NCBI RefSeq assembly: GCF_007655135.1
Contig: NC_045127.1
Location: 23,354,199-23,418,198, forward strand
Reading direction: 5' to 3'
DNA length: 64,000 bases
DNA from: Punica granatum
Taxonomy: Eukaryota; Streptophyta; Magnoliopsida; Myrtales; Lythraceae
Positions within the stretch are counted from its first letter, which is position 1. The number at the start of each line of letters is the position of its first letter. The translations under genes and the position numbers were made by a program. The notes beneath the pieces were generated by a model. It was not told where the DNA came from. It did no database searches and saw only the letters and a list, made by a program, of their open reading frames with translations. Shown here piece after piece: positions 35,071-48,101 of the stretch.

Positions 35071-38000
35071 ATGGCTTCTTCGCAGCTCCTTCAGCTTCGG
35101 CAGCTCGCTGCTCTCAGATTTCGCTCCGATTCCGCCGTGGCCATGTTCCCCTCCGCCTTTCCTATCCCTCCTCTTCAGCTCAAAACCTTGCCTTTCTCTT
35201 CCCTCTCTGGGCCTTTCAATGCCGCCGGACCCAATAAAATGCCGCTCCCTCTGACTACCCGCCGGCCGCTTCTCCGGTTCCCCTGTCGACTGAGTGGCTC
35301 CGGCCCAGGTAATTTCTAGCACCTAGAAATTTGTTTCGCTGCAGAAAGATTTGCAGAAAGATTGGTGGGTTAATCTTACAGCAGTTAGTACCGGTCGCTG
35401 ATTGGATTGAATGTAATGCCTTTGAGAATTGAGAAATTCGGCTGGGAATTTTATCGAACAGCTGGTGTCCGGGCCTATGTCTTCTCTTGTACAACGTGCA
35501 ATGCATATACATGAATATACAATGGTGACCCAGGATTTTGGGATGGCGAGGTGGGCAAATGGGGAGACAAATTTATTAAGTTTGCTTGGTGAAATTTGAT
35601 AATTCCATCAATGTAGTTCAGTTTCTTGCTTATGGATATAGTCTGCTTCCTTTTTGTTATTTCTGGATTTGTCTACATCCATGTATGATGGGAGTGGTAA
35701 AGCATGCTATACTCATTATTGGTGGGAGAGCTTGTGTACTTAAGCATTTATATGATCTTAAGCTTTATAGACAAGTAGATAACCAGCTTCCTATATGAAA
35801 TTCCAGCTTTCTCGATTCTTGATTGCTTGTTGCATTTTTTTGCTAAGCAATTCATTGAACCTAAGACCATACATTTAATATTATTGTGACTTTAAGGAAA
35901 CTTAGTCCACTTTCTTTTTCCGTCACACCGAGATTCATTCATGTCCTGTATGGATTCAGTTTCAGAAGATAAACTAGTTTTTTTTTGGATAAGTGGTGGA
36001 AAAAAAATAAAGAAGGGCCCAACCGGTATTGAACCGGTGACCTCTTGATCTGCAGTCAAATGCTCTACCACTAGGCTATGGACCCTTCATTTGAAAATAA
36101 TGATTGCAACACAAAAGCTGTGTAGAATATCATCATTCTAGACTAAAGCACACTTAAGTGTGTAACAAGTTTCTAAAATATGTTAATAGAACACGGTTTT
36201 AATTGTCATTGCTTCTGTTCCCTTAGATTCCATCTGTGGTTCTAATTACATCTTAGTGTCTACACGGCTTGTTTGACAGCTACATTTGCTTTGATATATT
36301 GACGTTGTACCTTTGAAAATTCGTAACTGTAATGAACGTGAAAGTAAGAATCTTTCATAAACAGCATTATCATCTGCATGTTAGACTAGATATCATATCA
36401 CAGCTGGAGCTGGGGAAGCCAGACGAAAAGCCGGTGAAGCGTGTGAACGGAATATTCTGGATAATCCTCCTCAATCTTGGGATCTATGTTGCAGATCACT
36501 TGTTTCAGGTACTAGTACTCTTTGATTAACTCTTTTTTGTGGAAAAACCCGGAGCTATAATATTTAGATTTAGCCTTCAACAGTGGTCCAAAAATGTCTC
36601 TTTGATTAGCTTCCTGCCCAGAGATGTACTATACACCTGATCTTAATCCCATGTTGTTCTATTGGGTGGGATCTAAGGTGTTCTCTAAACATACAGCTGA
36701 CATTTATCTGGTCCAATTGACTGTTACCTTTACAAATCGATTCTTAATGTTGCAAGCTTTTAAGAGCTGATGAATTGTTTTTGGGTATCTAATGCTTAGG
36801 TCCAGGGCATTAAAAGCTTGTATTTGTATCACAATTGGCCTGCTTGGTACCAGTTTCTTACAGCAACATTCTGCCATGCTGACTGGTGAGGCTCTTATGT
36901 GGTTGGAAGTTATTATTTGGTCAAGAAGTATAGATTAAACTGGAAAATGAAATTTTTTTATTTGATTTTGTTCCAATATTGCCCTTAGGCCATCTGCTTA
37001 TGTTTACGCATAACAAAAATCATATATTGATTGATTTGGCTGATCATTATATGCTGTTTTCTTAGGAACCATCTTTCCAGCAATCTCTTCTTCTTGTATA
37101 TCTTTGGTGAGGGTTATGTTATATATAGGCTATTTCCTGTTATCAACATCGTTTTATCTATCCAGCACGTATTATTTACATAAGGATGTAATATGAAGCA
37201 GGCAGATTTTAATAATGGTATCCGAAACAGGTAAACTTGTTGAAGAGGAGGAAGGGAACTTTGCTCTCTGGTTTTGTTATATTATAACTGGTGCTGGGGC
37301 GAACCTTGTTTCATGGCTTCTTCTTCCCAGAAATTCGGTTTCTGTTGGAGCTTCTGGTGCTGTTTTCGGATTGTTTGCTATCAGCATCCTCGTAAAAGTA
37401 TCGACTGTAACCCTAGATCTGATGATGAATCTAATTATACCTTGATTCCAAGATTATGTTTTTTTTGCATGAGATTTAATGTTTCCTGCCTTATGGTGAA
37501 TGCAGATGTCATGGGATTGGAGGAAGATCCTCGAAGTGCTTATTTTGGGCCAATTTGTTATCAAAAGGGTAAGCAATTTAGCTTTTCTGGATCATCATTA
37601 AGTTTGAGGATATGTAATCCAAGGTATGAATAAGTGAGAAGTTGCAAAATTGATAGAAGCAAACCTTATCACACTTATTATGGATAATCCCTAGGAAAAC
37701 ATCTGAATTATTGTTATGTCGCGCATTCAGTCCGGAAGGGAATTTATCAAATTCCATGTATAAAATTTCACCATATGAATGTCATTTGAAGTGAACACAT
37801 CTATGTATCATGATTTTAAAGGAAAGCACCTACTGGAATTGAGCTGCTATAAGACATCGGTTTTATGTGTGAATTACTTCTCTTACCTTCGATATTCCTA
37901 AGTGGCAATTCTGAGAAAAGCTTCACTTTTTCCCTTTGCATGAAGAGTTCAGAGTAAGTGGAATTATCAGTACTCTTCTTGGCTATTGATAGGTGATGGA

Positions 38001-38193
38001 AGCAGCTCAAGCTTCGACTGCAATGCCTGCCTCTTTCCGTGGAAACTACTCCCTGCAGAGCATCAATCACGTTGCCCATCTCTCTGGTGCTCTGATTGGT
38101 GTCCTCCTAGTTTGGCTCGTTAGTAAAGTTCCTTCTGAACCTCGAGAGCAAGATAAGTCGATCTCGCACAGGAAAACAGATGGGAAGTTTTGA
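35071..38193 (+). CDS. RBL11: Chloroplast rhomboid-like intramembrane protease, RBL11 type
   Basis: Seven exons: 35071..35308, 36390..36508, 36800..36885, 37066..37106, 37231..37397, 37506..37568 and 37993..38193. Their sum is 915 nt, giving 304 aa with no frame break. All introns are GT..AG. The start is ATG at 35071 (MASSQLLQLRQLAALRF), and the basic, serine-rich N-terminus looks like a plastid transit peptide. Rhomboid features in order: VNGIFWIILLNLGIYVADH (helix 1), WYQFLTATFCHADWNHLSSN (conserved H and HxxSN), EEEEGNFALWFCYIITGAGA, SVGASGAVFGLFA with the GxSG catalytic serine, and INHVAHLSGALIG with the catalytic histidine. Related plant RBL11 proteins sit in the plastid envelope. The substrate is unknown here. 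The acceptor of exon 2 has a poor pyrimidine tract but is the one that keeps frame. Intron 1 holds an antisense tRNA-Cys. Confidence 0.93.
36014..36085 (-). tRNA. tRNA-Cys (GCA), copy 1, antisense in intron 1 of the rhomboid gene
   Basis: The minus strand folds as a cloverleaf: acceptor GGGTCCA with TGGGCCC, anticodon loop CTGCAGA (anticodon GCA, Cys) and T arm ACCGG-TTCAATA-CCGGT, with discriminator T at 36014. Two parts look damaged. The 5' D-stem is GCCT instead of the GCTC that pairs with GAGC, and the last T-loop base is A where a pyrimidine is usual. The D-loop AGTGGTA with its GG pair is intact. It may be a pseudo-tRNA or weakly functional. Confidence 0.85.
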
Positions 38194-38460
38194 ACAGCTT
38201 CTATCTTCTTTCTTGCCTTGCCCTATATTGTATAACACATGTCAGAGAAGTCAGTTCGTCCTGATATCGAGGAATTTAGTGTATCCATTGAAAGGAATCT
38301 GGAGATGGATTTTATGCTAGTGTGCATTAATATATCGATGCAGTTAAGCAACGACCGAGTGTGTATGAAGCATGGGTTACGTAGCGTAAGTAACTTATGC
38401 TACGTAATCCGTGCTTATTGGTTGTTCTGTTTAAACTGGGTTAGTTTTTGTCAACTCTAA
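38194..38460 (+). other. 3' UTR region of the rhomboid gene with a long hairpin
   Basis: Downstream of the stop at 38191-38193. It contains an inverted repeat at 38370-38414: two 21-nt arms around a TAA loop. As RNA all 21 pairs form, three of them G-U wobbles. Start of the left arm: GCATGGGTTACG; end of the right arm: CGTAATCCGTGC. Whether it is inside the transcript depends on the poly(A) site, which I cannot place. Confidence 0.6.
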
Positions 38461-41400
38461 AAAGTCTTCATGAATATTAGGCAAAGTGCATGTGCGGTGC
38501 CGTGGGACTGAAACTTTTCGGTCCAACATTATTGGAATCGAAATTTATGTAATGCACAATATACTACATAACCTGAGTATATAGTAATAATAGAATTACA
38601 ATCATAATAATCTCTTAATTATTAATAAGATTTTAGATTTCTTACAAGGTACATTAATTCATATTAGATACATGATATAAAAGCTAATATCTCTCTTTAT
38701 GCTTTATTCAAATCTTATATTTAATAATTAGAAAGGCCTTTTTTTATTTCATTATTTCACTATGCTCAACCAATATTCTATAAGAAAGCAATATTCAATA
38801 AAAAGAAAACTATTATGATATGTTGGGAATTGTTATATAAAGAAAAGTGTTATAGAAAATTTGTAAATTATACTATTATTTTGATATATTATTGTATTAC
38901 TTTCTAGGTTTCTGAGCGTAGCGTGGGTGTGTTCTCTTTTAGTTATACATATGAAATGAAAAGAAATAATAAAAACTATATGAACAGTAGTAAAAGTAAC
39001 GATGAAAAATAAGTATACAATGCCAAGCAAAAAAAGAAAAATATATATAGAATATTTCCTAAATTCATATGATAGAACATAATTCTATTTGGTAACCTGT
39101 GCAACCTGTTTCACCCCATATACCTATTCCACGGGCTTACTGGGCATGATCTCACAAGACGTGGGAAAAATCGAATGAAACCTAAACAAACCCTTGTTAT
39201 GAATGTCTGAACCCGAATTTTGTCTTGTTGAGTACCACAAGCGCGCGGAGACAGATTGCACGACTTGGGAGTATACACCTTCTTGGGGAATGCGAAATGG
39301 ACGCGCGTGAAAAGGTGTCGCGACTACCTGTTTACGATCTGAAGGTCGAGGGCCATTGATTTGCCGGGGCCTAGGGGTATACACCTAATTTACTAAGCCT
39401 ATGGTCTTACGGAATGAGAAGTTCCAAGTTCGGGGGTTTTGTTACGTGCGGATCTACATCCTGCACGCCGTGTCGAGTACTCTAGTTTGTCTAAGATTTG
39501 CTTTTTTAGTTTAATTACTGCATGAGTTAGGCTTCGTTATTCTTGTTTGGTTTGACACCGTAAATACGTTGAGAAGCGATCGATTCGGACAAGAGTCCGA
39601 GAGAGGGGTAAACCCAAGTCAAGGGTTTAGCCCGTAGTCCTTGCGTCACGGTTTGGTGGGCCATGATGATCGGTTCCCTACGCAGGCTGAAACCAAGATA
39701 TGTAAAGTTTACTCATCTCTAGGGGACATCAACTCGATCGGTTCAACGTTCGAACCTTTCGCTCACCGACTAGGATCATTACATGAATAAATATACAAAT
39801 AAATTATTCGCAATGTACTCTTACAAAATACATCAGTCGAATCCCAATCGATTCACGCTCAACCAATATTTCGCTCGTGCTCACCGGGATTTTGAAAGAT
39901 CGAAACATAAATTAATGCGATGCAGGCTCATGAGAGCCGGGGGCCGAGTCTGACCAAACTAGCAAGTCTTAGGAGGATCGAATGGTCCTCGAGATTTTCA
40001 CGGGCTTGGTCGAGCTCCTGAGTAGTTATGTAACCTCGTTTCGCGAATCCCGATCCGAGTCATCATCCGTTTGGATATTACTCGGATTGAAACGGCGACT
40101 CAAGAGTAGACACCATGCCGCGCTCGGGTCGCACGCACTCGCTGTGTGGGAGTGTTGGACCCCGTGATCGATGACTTGGGGCGTTGGACCCTGTATTGAT
40201 CGTGTCCTATGGGTTTGGGCTCGACTTGAATAAAAGTAAAATGAATAAGACAAGTGTTGAGTTTTTTGTCAAGTTTATGTGATTATCAGGCTATGATTCC
40301 TGATTGCTTAGCATGCAAGTTTCTATACTAGACATGCAAGCTCTGTTAAGGCATATACAATGAAAAAATTGGCCATGGGTCACCTTGAAGGGGATGTTGC
40401 ATTCGGACTTTGTTTGACAACAACTCGAAAGACACGGGGTCTCTTCTTCGAGTGTGATGATGTGTGAATCCGTTTTAAGTTTAATCTATAAATGGCACTG
40501 AGATATTAACCGATTATGATCGGAGTTCGATTTTTACTTGAAGCCTAAGCCTAGAGTCTGGCCCGCCCATTCCCATGAGTTTAATTATTTTTTATGCGTG
40601 ATTATTTTCGATTTTGTGTTTTATGACAAATAAACCCGATCTAATGCACCGACTTAGGAGGTGGGGAAAGCGAAACACCATGGGGGTGCCCAGATCTCTG
40701 CTCATGTCCTATGAAGGACTAGACAACCTTTCACGGGTTTCTCTGCTTGCGTCTCTAATCCACACTCCTAAACAACTGATCTACGTTAGAGTGATTGAAA
40801 CGCTTTAGTCGGAGAGCAAGGGCTCTGCAAATGACAGCTACGCTTGCATGGGCGGCCCATCTCTTCCTGAGACTCGAGGTGTTTCGATCACTTTAACCCT
40901 AGGGTTGTCAGTAAACAAAGAATCGATCGTCGAGCCCTTGCGATGGGAAAAGTGTTTTATGAAAAGGAATCGAGACTGTGTGATGCGCACCGTCGAGGTT
41001 GGTAGCCGGCAACCAATCCCTCAGATCCACCAAGGTCGTGTGAACCCCGAAAGTGCCGAGAGACCGATCACTCCGCCCGGAAGTGGTCCAAGAAGAACTC
41101 CTACATTCCGACCCGAGTCGCCTCAAATTAGGCCCAAATTCGAGTCACGACATGCGAGTCATTCCTGAATATCCATGCTACACGGACCACGTGTCTCGGC
41201 ATTTTATTAAGAATTGTGGTTTGAGAAAAGTGCACGATTATTGGTTCGTGATTTATTGACTCAATTACAAATTATTAGCTGAATCGTACGTTTTTATTTA
41301 AATGCCGTGTGAATTAATTAGTTGAATGGATTGTCCTAATTACTACGCGTGCAAGATTGATTAAATTAAGTGAATTGCCAAATGCTTTTGGTTTGCAAGT

Positions 41401-42180
41401 TTTCAGATATCGACTCGGCTATTAATGGATAAGAGCTCGACTTCTCGACTCCACCGGAATTAAATCCAATTTTAAGTCGAGTTTATGTGATTAATCCGGT
41501 TGGTGTGAGATTAAAAAAAGATAATAATAAGCACCGCAAAACGCACAATCATGGCACGTACGATCACAACATCATTATATTTACCAATTTTAAGCTTGAG
41601 TGGATTGATTAAGCCGATTTAATGTCCTTAGCCAATCTTGTCCTTTAGGGCAGAATGTACATGGATTCCATTTCGTGTTGTATCGTTCTCATTTCATCAA
41701 CCCATTTTAATCCCAATTTATTCAAAGTCAAGTTCGTGTTCGAGTCGGTTTATATTACACGTCCCGATTTTAAGAGTCTGAGTTTAATCATTAAACCGAT
41801 TCATGCTTATTATCGATGAAAACAATGCTTTATCATCACGATCATAATAATCAAAGCATCCGATAAAAGGAACCCAGAGCATAACGCTAAGGCCGAGACT
41901 TGTACCTCTTTAGAGCTTATGTTGGAAGGACCATGGAAAGCTTCAAGTTACCCACAAACCAAGGTAGGAGTAGGCTGTTCAAGCTCACCACGACAGCATT
42001 GGGCGTGTGTGAACGGCAACTAACTGTTCAACAACGAAGGATAAGGGCAAGGCAGCACCGTAGTAGCTCGGGGAGGGAATGACAATAGTGGCAATATCCT
42101 GCAAAAGAGAGGGAAATAAAAGGGAAGCGGTAACTCAGCAGCTCAACACTAGGGGAGGAGGGCAGCATGGCATGCTAATT
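38461..42180. other. Spacer, probably old LTR-retrotransposon non-coding sequence
   Basis: No intact gene. 38461-39060 is AT-rich. 39100-42150 has more balanced composition, short non-homologous open frames on both strands and a texture like gypsy LTR or untranslated sequence. No paired terminal repeats were found by eye, so the class is not certain. Confidence 0.45.
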
Positions 42181-42222
42181 AACCTGCTAACATAAAAGAC
42201 AACATATTCTTTTCTTTGATCA

Positions 42223-43321
42223 TTATCTTGTGCTAGCATAGCCTATATGGACTTTTGAACAACCGACACATAAACTTTCAAGTTTCCTTGGTTTTGGAGC
42301 AATTAACACGGGTGGCGAACTTAAGTACCTTTTGATTTCATCAAAGGCCTTTTGGTGTTCTTCGGTCCATACAAATTCATCCTTATTGTTTGCTTTCAAC
42401 AAAGATGAGAAAGGTTGTGCCTTGGTAGCCAAGTTGGAAATGAACCTTCTTAAATAGTTCACTGACCCAAGGAACTTTTGTAATTATGCTTTTGATTGAC
42501 GTGGCTTAGCTTCTAAAATAGCTTTGGGCTTGTTATGATCAATCTCAATTCCTCGTTTGTGGATGATAAGTCCTAGAAATTTTCTAGCCGCAACTCCAAA
42601 AGCACATTTGAGGGTTATGAGTTCGCATTCTAATGAATGCTTGCTCTAATTCGGCCAAATGCCGATGCTTTTCTTTGGATTTGACAATGATGTCATCAAT
42701 GTATACTTCTAAAATATTTCTAATGACGTCATGAAAATGGCATTGATAGCCCTCTAGTAGGTGGCTACCGTATTTTTCAAACCAAAGGGCATTACCACCC
42801 ACTCATAAATCCCTATGTTGTTAAGGGCAATTGAAAGCGGTTTTATGAATGTCATTTTCGTTAATATAAATTTGATTATATCCCAAATACCCATCCATTA
42901 AACACATGATCTCATGGTCTGTAGTTGAGTCAATCAACATGTCTACGATACGCATAGAATATTCATCCTTGGGAGTGGCTTTATTCATATCTCTAAAGTC
43001 GATACAGATTCTGATTTTGCCATTTTTCTTTTTGACTGAGACTATGCTTGAGATCTATTTGACATATCTCGCTATTCGAATATATCTTGATTTGATTAGC
43101 TTGTCAATTTCCTCTTTGATTGGAGTTATCAAAGCATCTTGTGTAGTCTGAGCCAGTTGTTTGACTGGCTTACAACTGGGAATTAAAGGCAAACGATGTT
43201 CTGCCATACTTCCGTCCAGTCTGGGCATCTCATTATAATTCCATGCAAAACAATCTTTATACTTTCTTAGGAGTTCAAATAGTGATTGTTTGAACTCATT
43301 ATCCAGGTTTTTACTAATCAA
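42223..43321 (-). pseudogene. Gypsy reverse transcriptase and RNase H start
   Basis: Pieces: 43055-43321 (KYKDCFAWNYNEMPRLDGSM, the RT approach), 42584-42802 (VYIDDIIVKSKEKHRHLAEL, with the YIDD catalytic box intact) and 42223-42462 (NYLRRFISNLATKAQPFSSL, then FVWTEEHQKAFDEIK, the RT-RNase H linker). Frameshifts and stops separate the pieces. Motif order and spacing fit Ty3/gypsy. Confidence 0.82.
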
Positions 43322-43532
43322 GATTATTCTACCTTCACCGGGACTTCGGAGCTCAAGTTCTTATAACTCATCAATGTCAGTGAAAGTGGGATGCTTATTT
43401 GATTCATTGACCTGCTTTGATTTTGAACCAAATCGGTGCAATTCCGAATGGTCCAACAAGTCCGAATCCGTTTATTTATGAACATGTTCATTCTTTTAAG
43501 ATAGAAAGTCTAACTCAAACTCTAGAAGTGAA

Positions 43533-45944
43533 TTAGTCTCCACAAGATCCAACATGAGTGGATGTGAAGTAGGTAGTAAATTTGTGCAACTTATATTTAA
43601 ACAAAATATCCACTTTGTTAATGTACAAATAAGGGACGAAATAAATAGGTTTGTACATGATACAAAACATGTACCCCGAATGGAAATTGCAATAAGCTAA
43701 AATTTTCAATAGATAAAGCTGTCCTAAGGCCCTCTTAAATGATATTGTCACAGACAGGGTGACAAGATCAAAGGTATGCCATGGGCTGACTGGATTCATT
43801 GGAAATAGTTCTTCCCAAAGTCGGGGGGTAAAAACATATTCTGAGCTTCCTCGACTAGCTTCTGGGTCGTGTCCTCTTCCAAAGGAAAGTTCATGGCAAC
43901 AAATTCACTAAAGTCATCATTGGAAATTAGTTCATCTTCCCAAACATCATAATTAGCATATGTGTTAGCCACACAAGTGTCATACATGAAAGGACTTGGA
44001 TTAACATAAATAGCCTCATAGCCATATCCATTCTAGAAAATAAAGCATTTGATGTAAATAATATGGAATGCAAGAAGTAGCATGCAACCATTCTCTTCCC
44101 GACAATACTTTGTAAGTTGACAGAGTATTTACCAAAAAAGGTAGTAGGTCTGGCATATATCCCTATTGTCATAGGAATCTTAATCATACTTTTTGTCTTG
44201 AGGTCTGATCCTATAAACCCACATATCATCACATCTATGGGCTTTAAATAAGAGTCTTTCAAACCCAATCATTTGAAAGTCTTGTAATGCATTAAATTCA
44301 CAGCAGCCCCATTATCTACTAGGGTCTTAGCTAGGGTGAATTTACCTATTTTACTGGTGATAAAAGGGAGCTCAGAGGTGATTGGAAACACCATCATTCA
44401 CAGGCCTAGCAAAACATAACTAGAAAAGTTCATCAGAATCTTGACCTGATTTCTATCCTTCCTCAATCATCTCATCAATTCCACCTAAGTCCAGCTCCTT
44501 ATTAGCGAAAGTGTTGTCTTCCAAATCATCTTTCAAGCCTCCTTAGTATTCTACTTGGAAATTAGCGAGCATGGTGGACACCATGTTGCATTCCGCTAGT
44601 GAGAGGGAATCTCCTGCCTAAGGTCAGCTGGCATAATCTCACATTTTTCTCTTCCCAAAGGCTTATGTGTCCTTCTACTCTTGCTTATGTTCCATCCACT
44701 TTTGTTGTGCCAAGAGATTCAATCTTGGCTTTGAGATAGTCATTTTTAGTGGTTACATGGAAGACTTCGGTCTGTATCTTTTTGTTTTTGCTCCTATGCC
44801 TAGTAGGATTCATTGCCTTCTTCCCAACCACAGGAGAACTTCATTGCCAGGTTGCTGTTTGAGAAACTAGAGTCCAAGGTCAACACTCTACCTTTAACAG
44901 CTTGTTTGACATATGCATTAGGCCGAACCTTTCCTGCTTCCATGGGCATCATAGGGGGCACAGGTTTTGGTATTGCAATTGGTCCCCTAAGGGGGTCGTT
45001 CGATCTTTGAACAAGCCTTAGCCATGGAAATCACCCGATGCAAGGATTACACATGTGATACATGGTTGTTTTTACTCGATCTACCAACATCTACACAATA
45101 TACTCTTTGTGCATGAGTTGCTGCCAGTAATTAGGAGTTGGAGTCGATAATGTCTCCACCAATGTCTCTAATAGACCTAGAGTGATAGCCTGCTCAAGTG
45201 AAATGTCCAAATCTCTATTTTTTTTATCTTATTACGGATCACGCTTCGAAAGACCATGCATTTATTTGTGATGTGGCTCTCATTATGATTCCATCTATAG
45301 AAACTATCGCGCTGTTCTGCGGGAATACTCACCACGACTGGAAACTGGAGTTGTTCGGTGGCTACCATGTAGTCAAACTACTCATTAGCATGGGCTATTT
45401 TGTTTTCATCCACTTGCCAAGCATCCACATCTTTTCTAATTAAATGAATCGGAACCAATTATTTCAATCATATTGAATTCCTTACTGACTGGAAATAGAT
45501 CTTTATCAATAGCCATATCAAACTTCTTTTTGGGGAATTTGAGCTCTTTAGACTCATTCTTATCTTGAATCAAGTTTCTGAATATATCACACTTGACAGT
45601 AGAGTGAATAAAAGAATCATGCCATTTGCACATCTACCCTTCAAGTCCTAATCATTAAGAACTTTTTGTTTGCCTTCAACGTTAATCTTACCATTAACCT
45701 TAAGCCAGTCGAAGATATGGTCAGTTTTAGTAACATCAAATGAATATTTTCTTTCAACCTTGTCTTTGATTGAATTTTTGGCTTTTACATTCCTATGAGT
45801 CAAGGCTTCACAAACAATGGAATCTCCCTTCACGAATTCAGCCATATCAACATCATAATCTTCATTTTCAGAGTCAGAGTAAATGTAGCAATTCTGATAA
45901 AAGATAAGAACATTCCTTTTGCCTGTTTCTTTTTCTTTTAGCAA
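43533..45944 (-). pseudogene. Gypsy gag-pol middle region (gag C-terminus and protease zone)
   Basis: 45648-45944 has KYSFDVTKTDHIFDWLKVNG, and 45436-45633 has CKWHDSFIHSTVKCDIFRNL. Both are typical of the gag C-terminal/pre-protease region of plant Tat-like gypsy elements. 43796-44268 is less clear and would correspond to the protease zone. I could not confirm a D-S/T-G protease triad. The region is full of stops. Confidence 0.55.
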
Positions 45945-46006
45945 ACTTCATATTGTGAAGCTCTAGTGGTTAGCTCATATAGATATGCAAATTCAAAGCC
46001 AATGAA

Positions 46007-46776
46007 CTAGTCTCTAAGGTCTATACGCATGCCTTGGTAGGCCATATCAGCATAATCTATTTCAGAGAGCATAGCCCTACACTTGATTTTGGCTTTCTTG
46101 AATCTCTTAATGTAATTCTCAACAGTTTCCCCCTTCTTTTGTCTATTTTGGGCTAGATATCCTACAGTTACTCCCAAATCATATCTGGAGAAACGTAGAG
46201 CAAACTTTATTTTCATATCTTCCAGGGTATGAATAGACCTCTCAGGAAGATACAAATGCCAAGTGAAGGTTGCTCCAGTCAGAGACATTGGGAATATTCT
46301 TAACTTTAGAGCCCCATTATTCGAAGCCTCCTTACACTGGCAAGTGAATCTAGCCAAGTGTTCAATAGCCATAACTTTATCATCTCTAGAAAATCTAGAG
46401 AAGTAAGGGGTTTTATATCTAGGAGGGAAACGTTCATCATCTACCCACTCAGAATGGGGTGGATTAGGCAATTGAATTAACATTGGGTCATGAGTTATTG
46501 CATTGGCTCTCTCATTCATAGTAATGGTAATTTGTTCTGCTCTAGGCATTTCATTCTTAGCATCAGCCCCAATGTTTGGCATTTTCTCCTGTTCCTATAG
46601 TTGGTAGGTCTGAAATCGCCATAGGTAGTCTTGGCATCTTGTGAATGAGATATTCTGCATTTCTGCTGATCCAATATTATGAGGATAGGTTCGCTCAAAT
46701 GGCCTGAATTCGGGGTTTGTACCATCAGAATAGGAGGAGGTAGAATGATTCGGCTAACTACTCCCACTACTGGCAA
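46007..46776 (-). pseudogene. Gypsy gag capsid domain
   Basis: The frame 46007-46582 has the retrotransposon-gag signature: MAIEHLARFTCQCKEASNN, KLRIFPMSLTGATFTWHLYL, GYLAQNRQKKGETVENYIKR and FKKAKIKCRAM. Frame 46516-46776 continues upstream in a shifted frame. A transposon insertion at 46787 cuts it from its N-terminus. Confidence 0.8.
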
Positions 46777-46786
46777 TGTTTCTTAA

Positions 46787-47379
46787 TAGGGCTGGCAGTA
46801 TTTGACACGACACGATAACACGACATGGATACGATACAGAGTTAAGCAGGTTTGGGTTAAGGCTAAACATGTTTCGTGTCTAAACAGGTCAAACCCTTTT
46901 AGACACGATAAATAAACGTGTTTAAATAGGTTCAACCATTGTAACTCGTTTAGACACGGTTAAACCGGTTTATATTATGTGTTATTATGTTAATAAATTT
47001 GTTTCACATACTGTAACAATTTATAGAAGAAAGTACACTAAAATCATCTAAATTTGTTTATAAATAATTCGTTTATGGTGTTTTTATCATGTCAATCATG
47101 TAGTAACGTGTAATTAAAGTTAACAGTGTCGTAATAACATCTACCTAAAGGTAATAGTGTCATATTGTGCAGGTAAGTATACATATACATTTAGATATGC
47201 TTAGTTAAACGGGTTAGACGTGTCGTATCCGTGTCAATCTGTAATTAAACGTGTCGTATTTATGTTTGAAAATCTTGACACGTTATTAAACATATCGTGT
47301 TCGAGTTTAGAGCTTTTTGACATGAATTCGTTTAGACACGACATGTTTAAATACGACACGATACATATTGCCACCCGTA
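46787..47379. mobile_element. hAT-type MITE inserted in gypsy gag
   Basis: 593 bp. Terminal inverted repeats are TAGGGCTGGCAGTATT (left) and TACGGGTGGCAATATG (right, reversed). It is flanked by 8-bp near-repeats TTTCTTAA (46779-46786) and TTCCTTAG (47380-47387), six of eight identical. An 8-bp target duplication with a TAGGG-type end fits the hAT superfamily. The interior is full of GACACG/CGTGTC motifs on both strands. No transposase. Confidence 0.75.
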
Positions 47380-47387
47380 TTCCTTAG

Positions 47388-48052
47388 TGAACCCTCCGGT
47401 TCTCTCGAAACAGTGTTTGAGAAGTGAACTCAACAACTGTTGGCTCTAGGGCCATCATTACTGGAATTTCCTACCCTAGGAAGGGGACATGAAGCACTAG
47501 GAGGCCCGAGATCGAACATAGATTCTTTCCCCCTAGCTATTGAATTTTGCCCAACAGTGGGTTGTCCAGAGCCTTGCCGGGCAATTTTTCTAGTTAAATC
47601 AATTAGCGCTTTATTCAGATCCGATCTGACCCTGCCAATTGGGATGTAATAATTGAATCAACATGCTTAAGCACATTTTGCATCTCATCTCGACAAGTAC
47701 CCTTCTCTTGCAAGATACTTTGATAAGTTTGATCAAACATGGATTTATATTTTTCTAATAAATCTCGTATTTCATTATAAGGAACTGCTGATTCAGTCGG
47801 TGGGTTGTCGCTAGATTGTTCTGCTCGGTGACAAGCTGAAGTTTCAGCCCCCGAGGAGTCTGTTTTGACTGAAGGTCAACACTTGATTGAGAAACAACAT
47901 GGTGATTCTCTAGGTTTTTTTTCACTATCAAGATCAACAAGAACATTGGTTCCCTGATCTGCAGTTAAGTTTATGGTCTCTTGGGGGCAAGGGGGATCAA
48001 TGTGATTCTTCTCTTGCACACCTGAGCTGCGATTATGCTTTCTAGGTGGCAT
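47388..48052 (-). pseudogene. Gypsy gag N-terminus
   Basis: Starts at 48052 with MPPRKHNRSSGVQEKNHID and continues as a charged, low-complexity N-terminus. It is interrupted by a stop near 47880 and cut from the capsid domain by the MITE at 47379. Confidence 0.5.
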
Positions 48053-48101
48053 CTCTCTAAAGACTTAAAGATCTACATCCCACTATGGTCGCCAGAAAAA
48101 T

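Larger units (their letters stand above)
34736..38215 (+). repeat. Duplicated segment, unit 1 (active rhomboid copy)
   Basis: Homologous along its length to 53045-57765, in the same orientation. Similarity begins at GTTGGCATTCCAATCGTACC against GTTGGTATCCTAGTCGTACC, runs through promoter, all seven exons, all introns and the tRNA, and fades just after the stop codon. Some introns differ in length because of later insertions in unit 2. Confidence 0.9.
42190..48094 (-). mobile_element. Degenerate Ty3/gypsy retrotransposon, truncated in pol
   Basis: Minus-strand order is gag, protease region, RT, then the start of RNase H. Near the 5' side is a primer-binding-site-like TGGCGACCATAGTGGGA (48078-48094 on minus), similar in form to those of the Tat/Athila group. 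Gag start is at 48050-48052 (MPPRKHNRSSG). No integrase was seen, and the element stops near 42190, so the 3' part is lost. Frames change repeatedly. A hAT-type MITE (46787-47379) sits inside gag. Confidence 0.75.
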
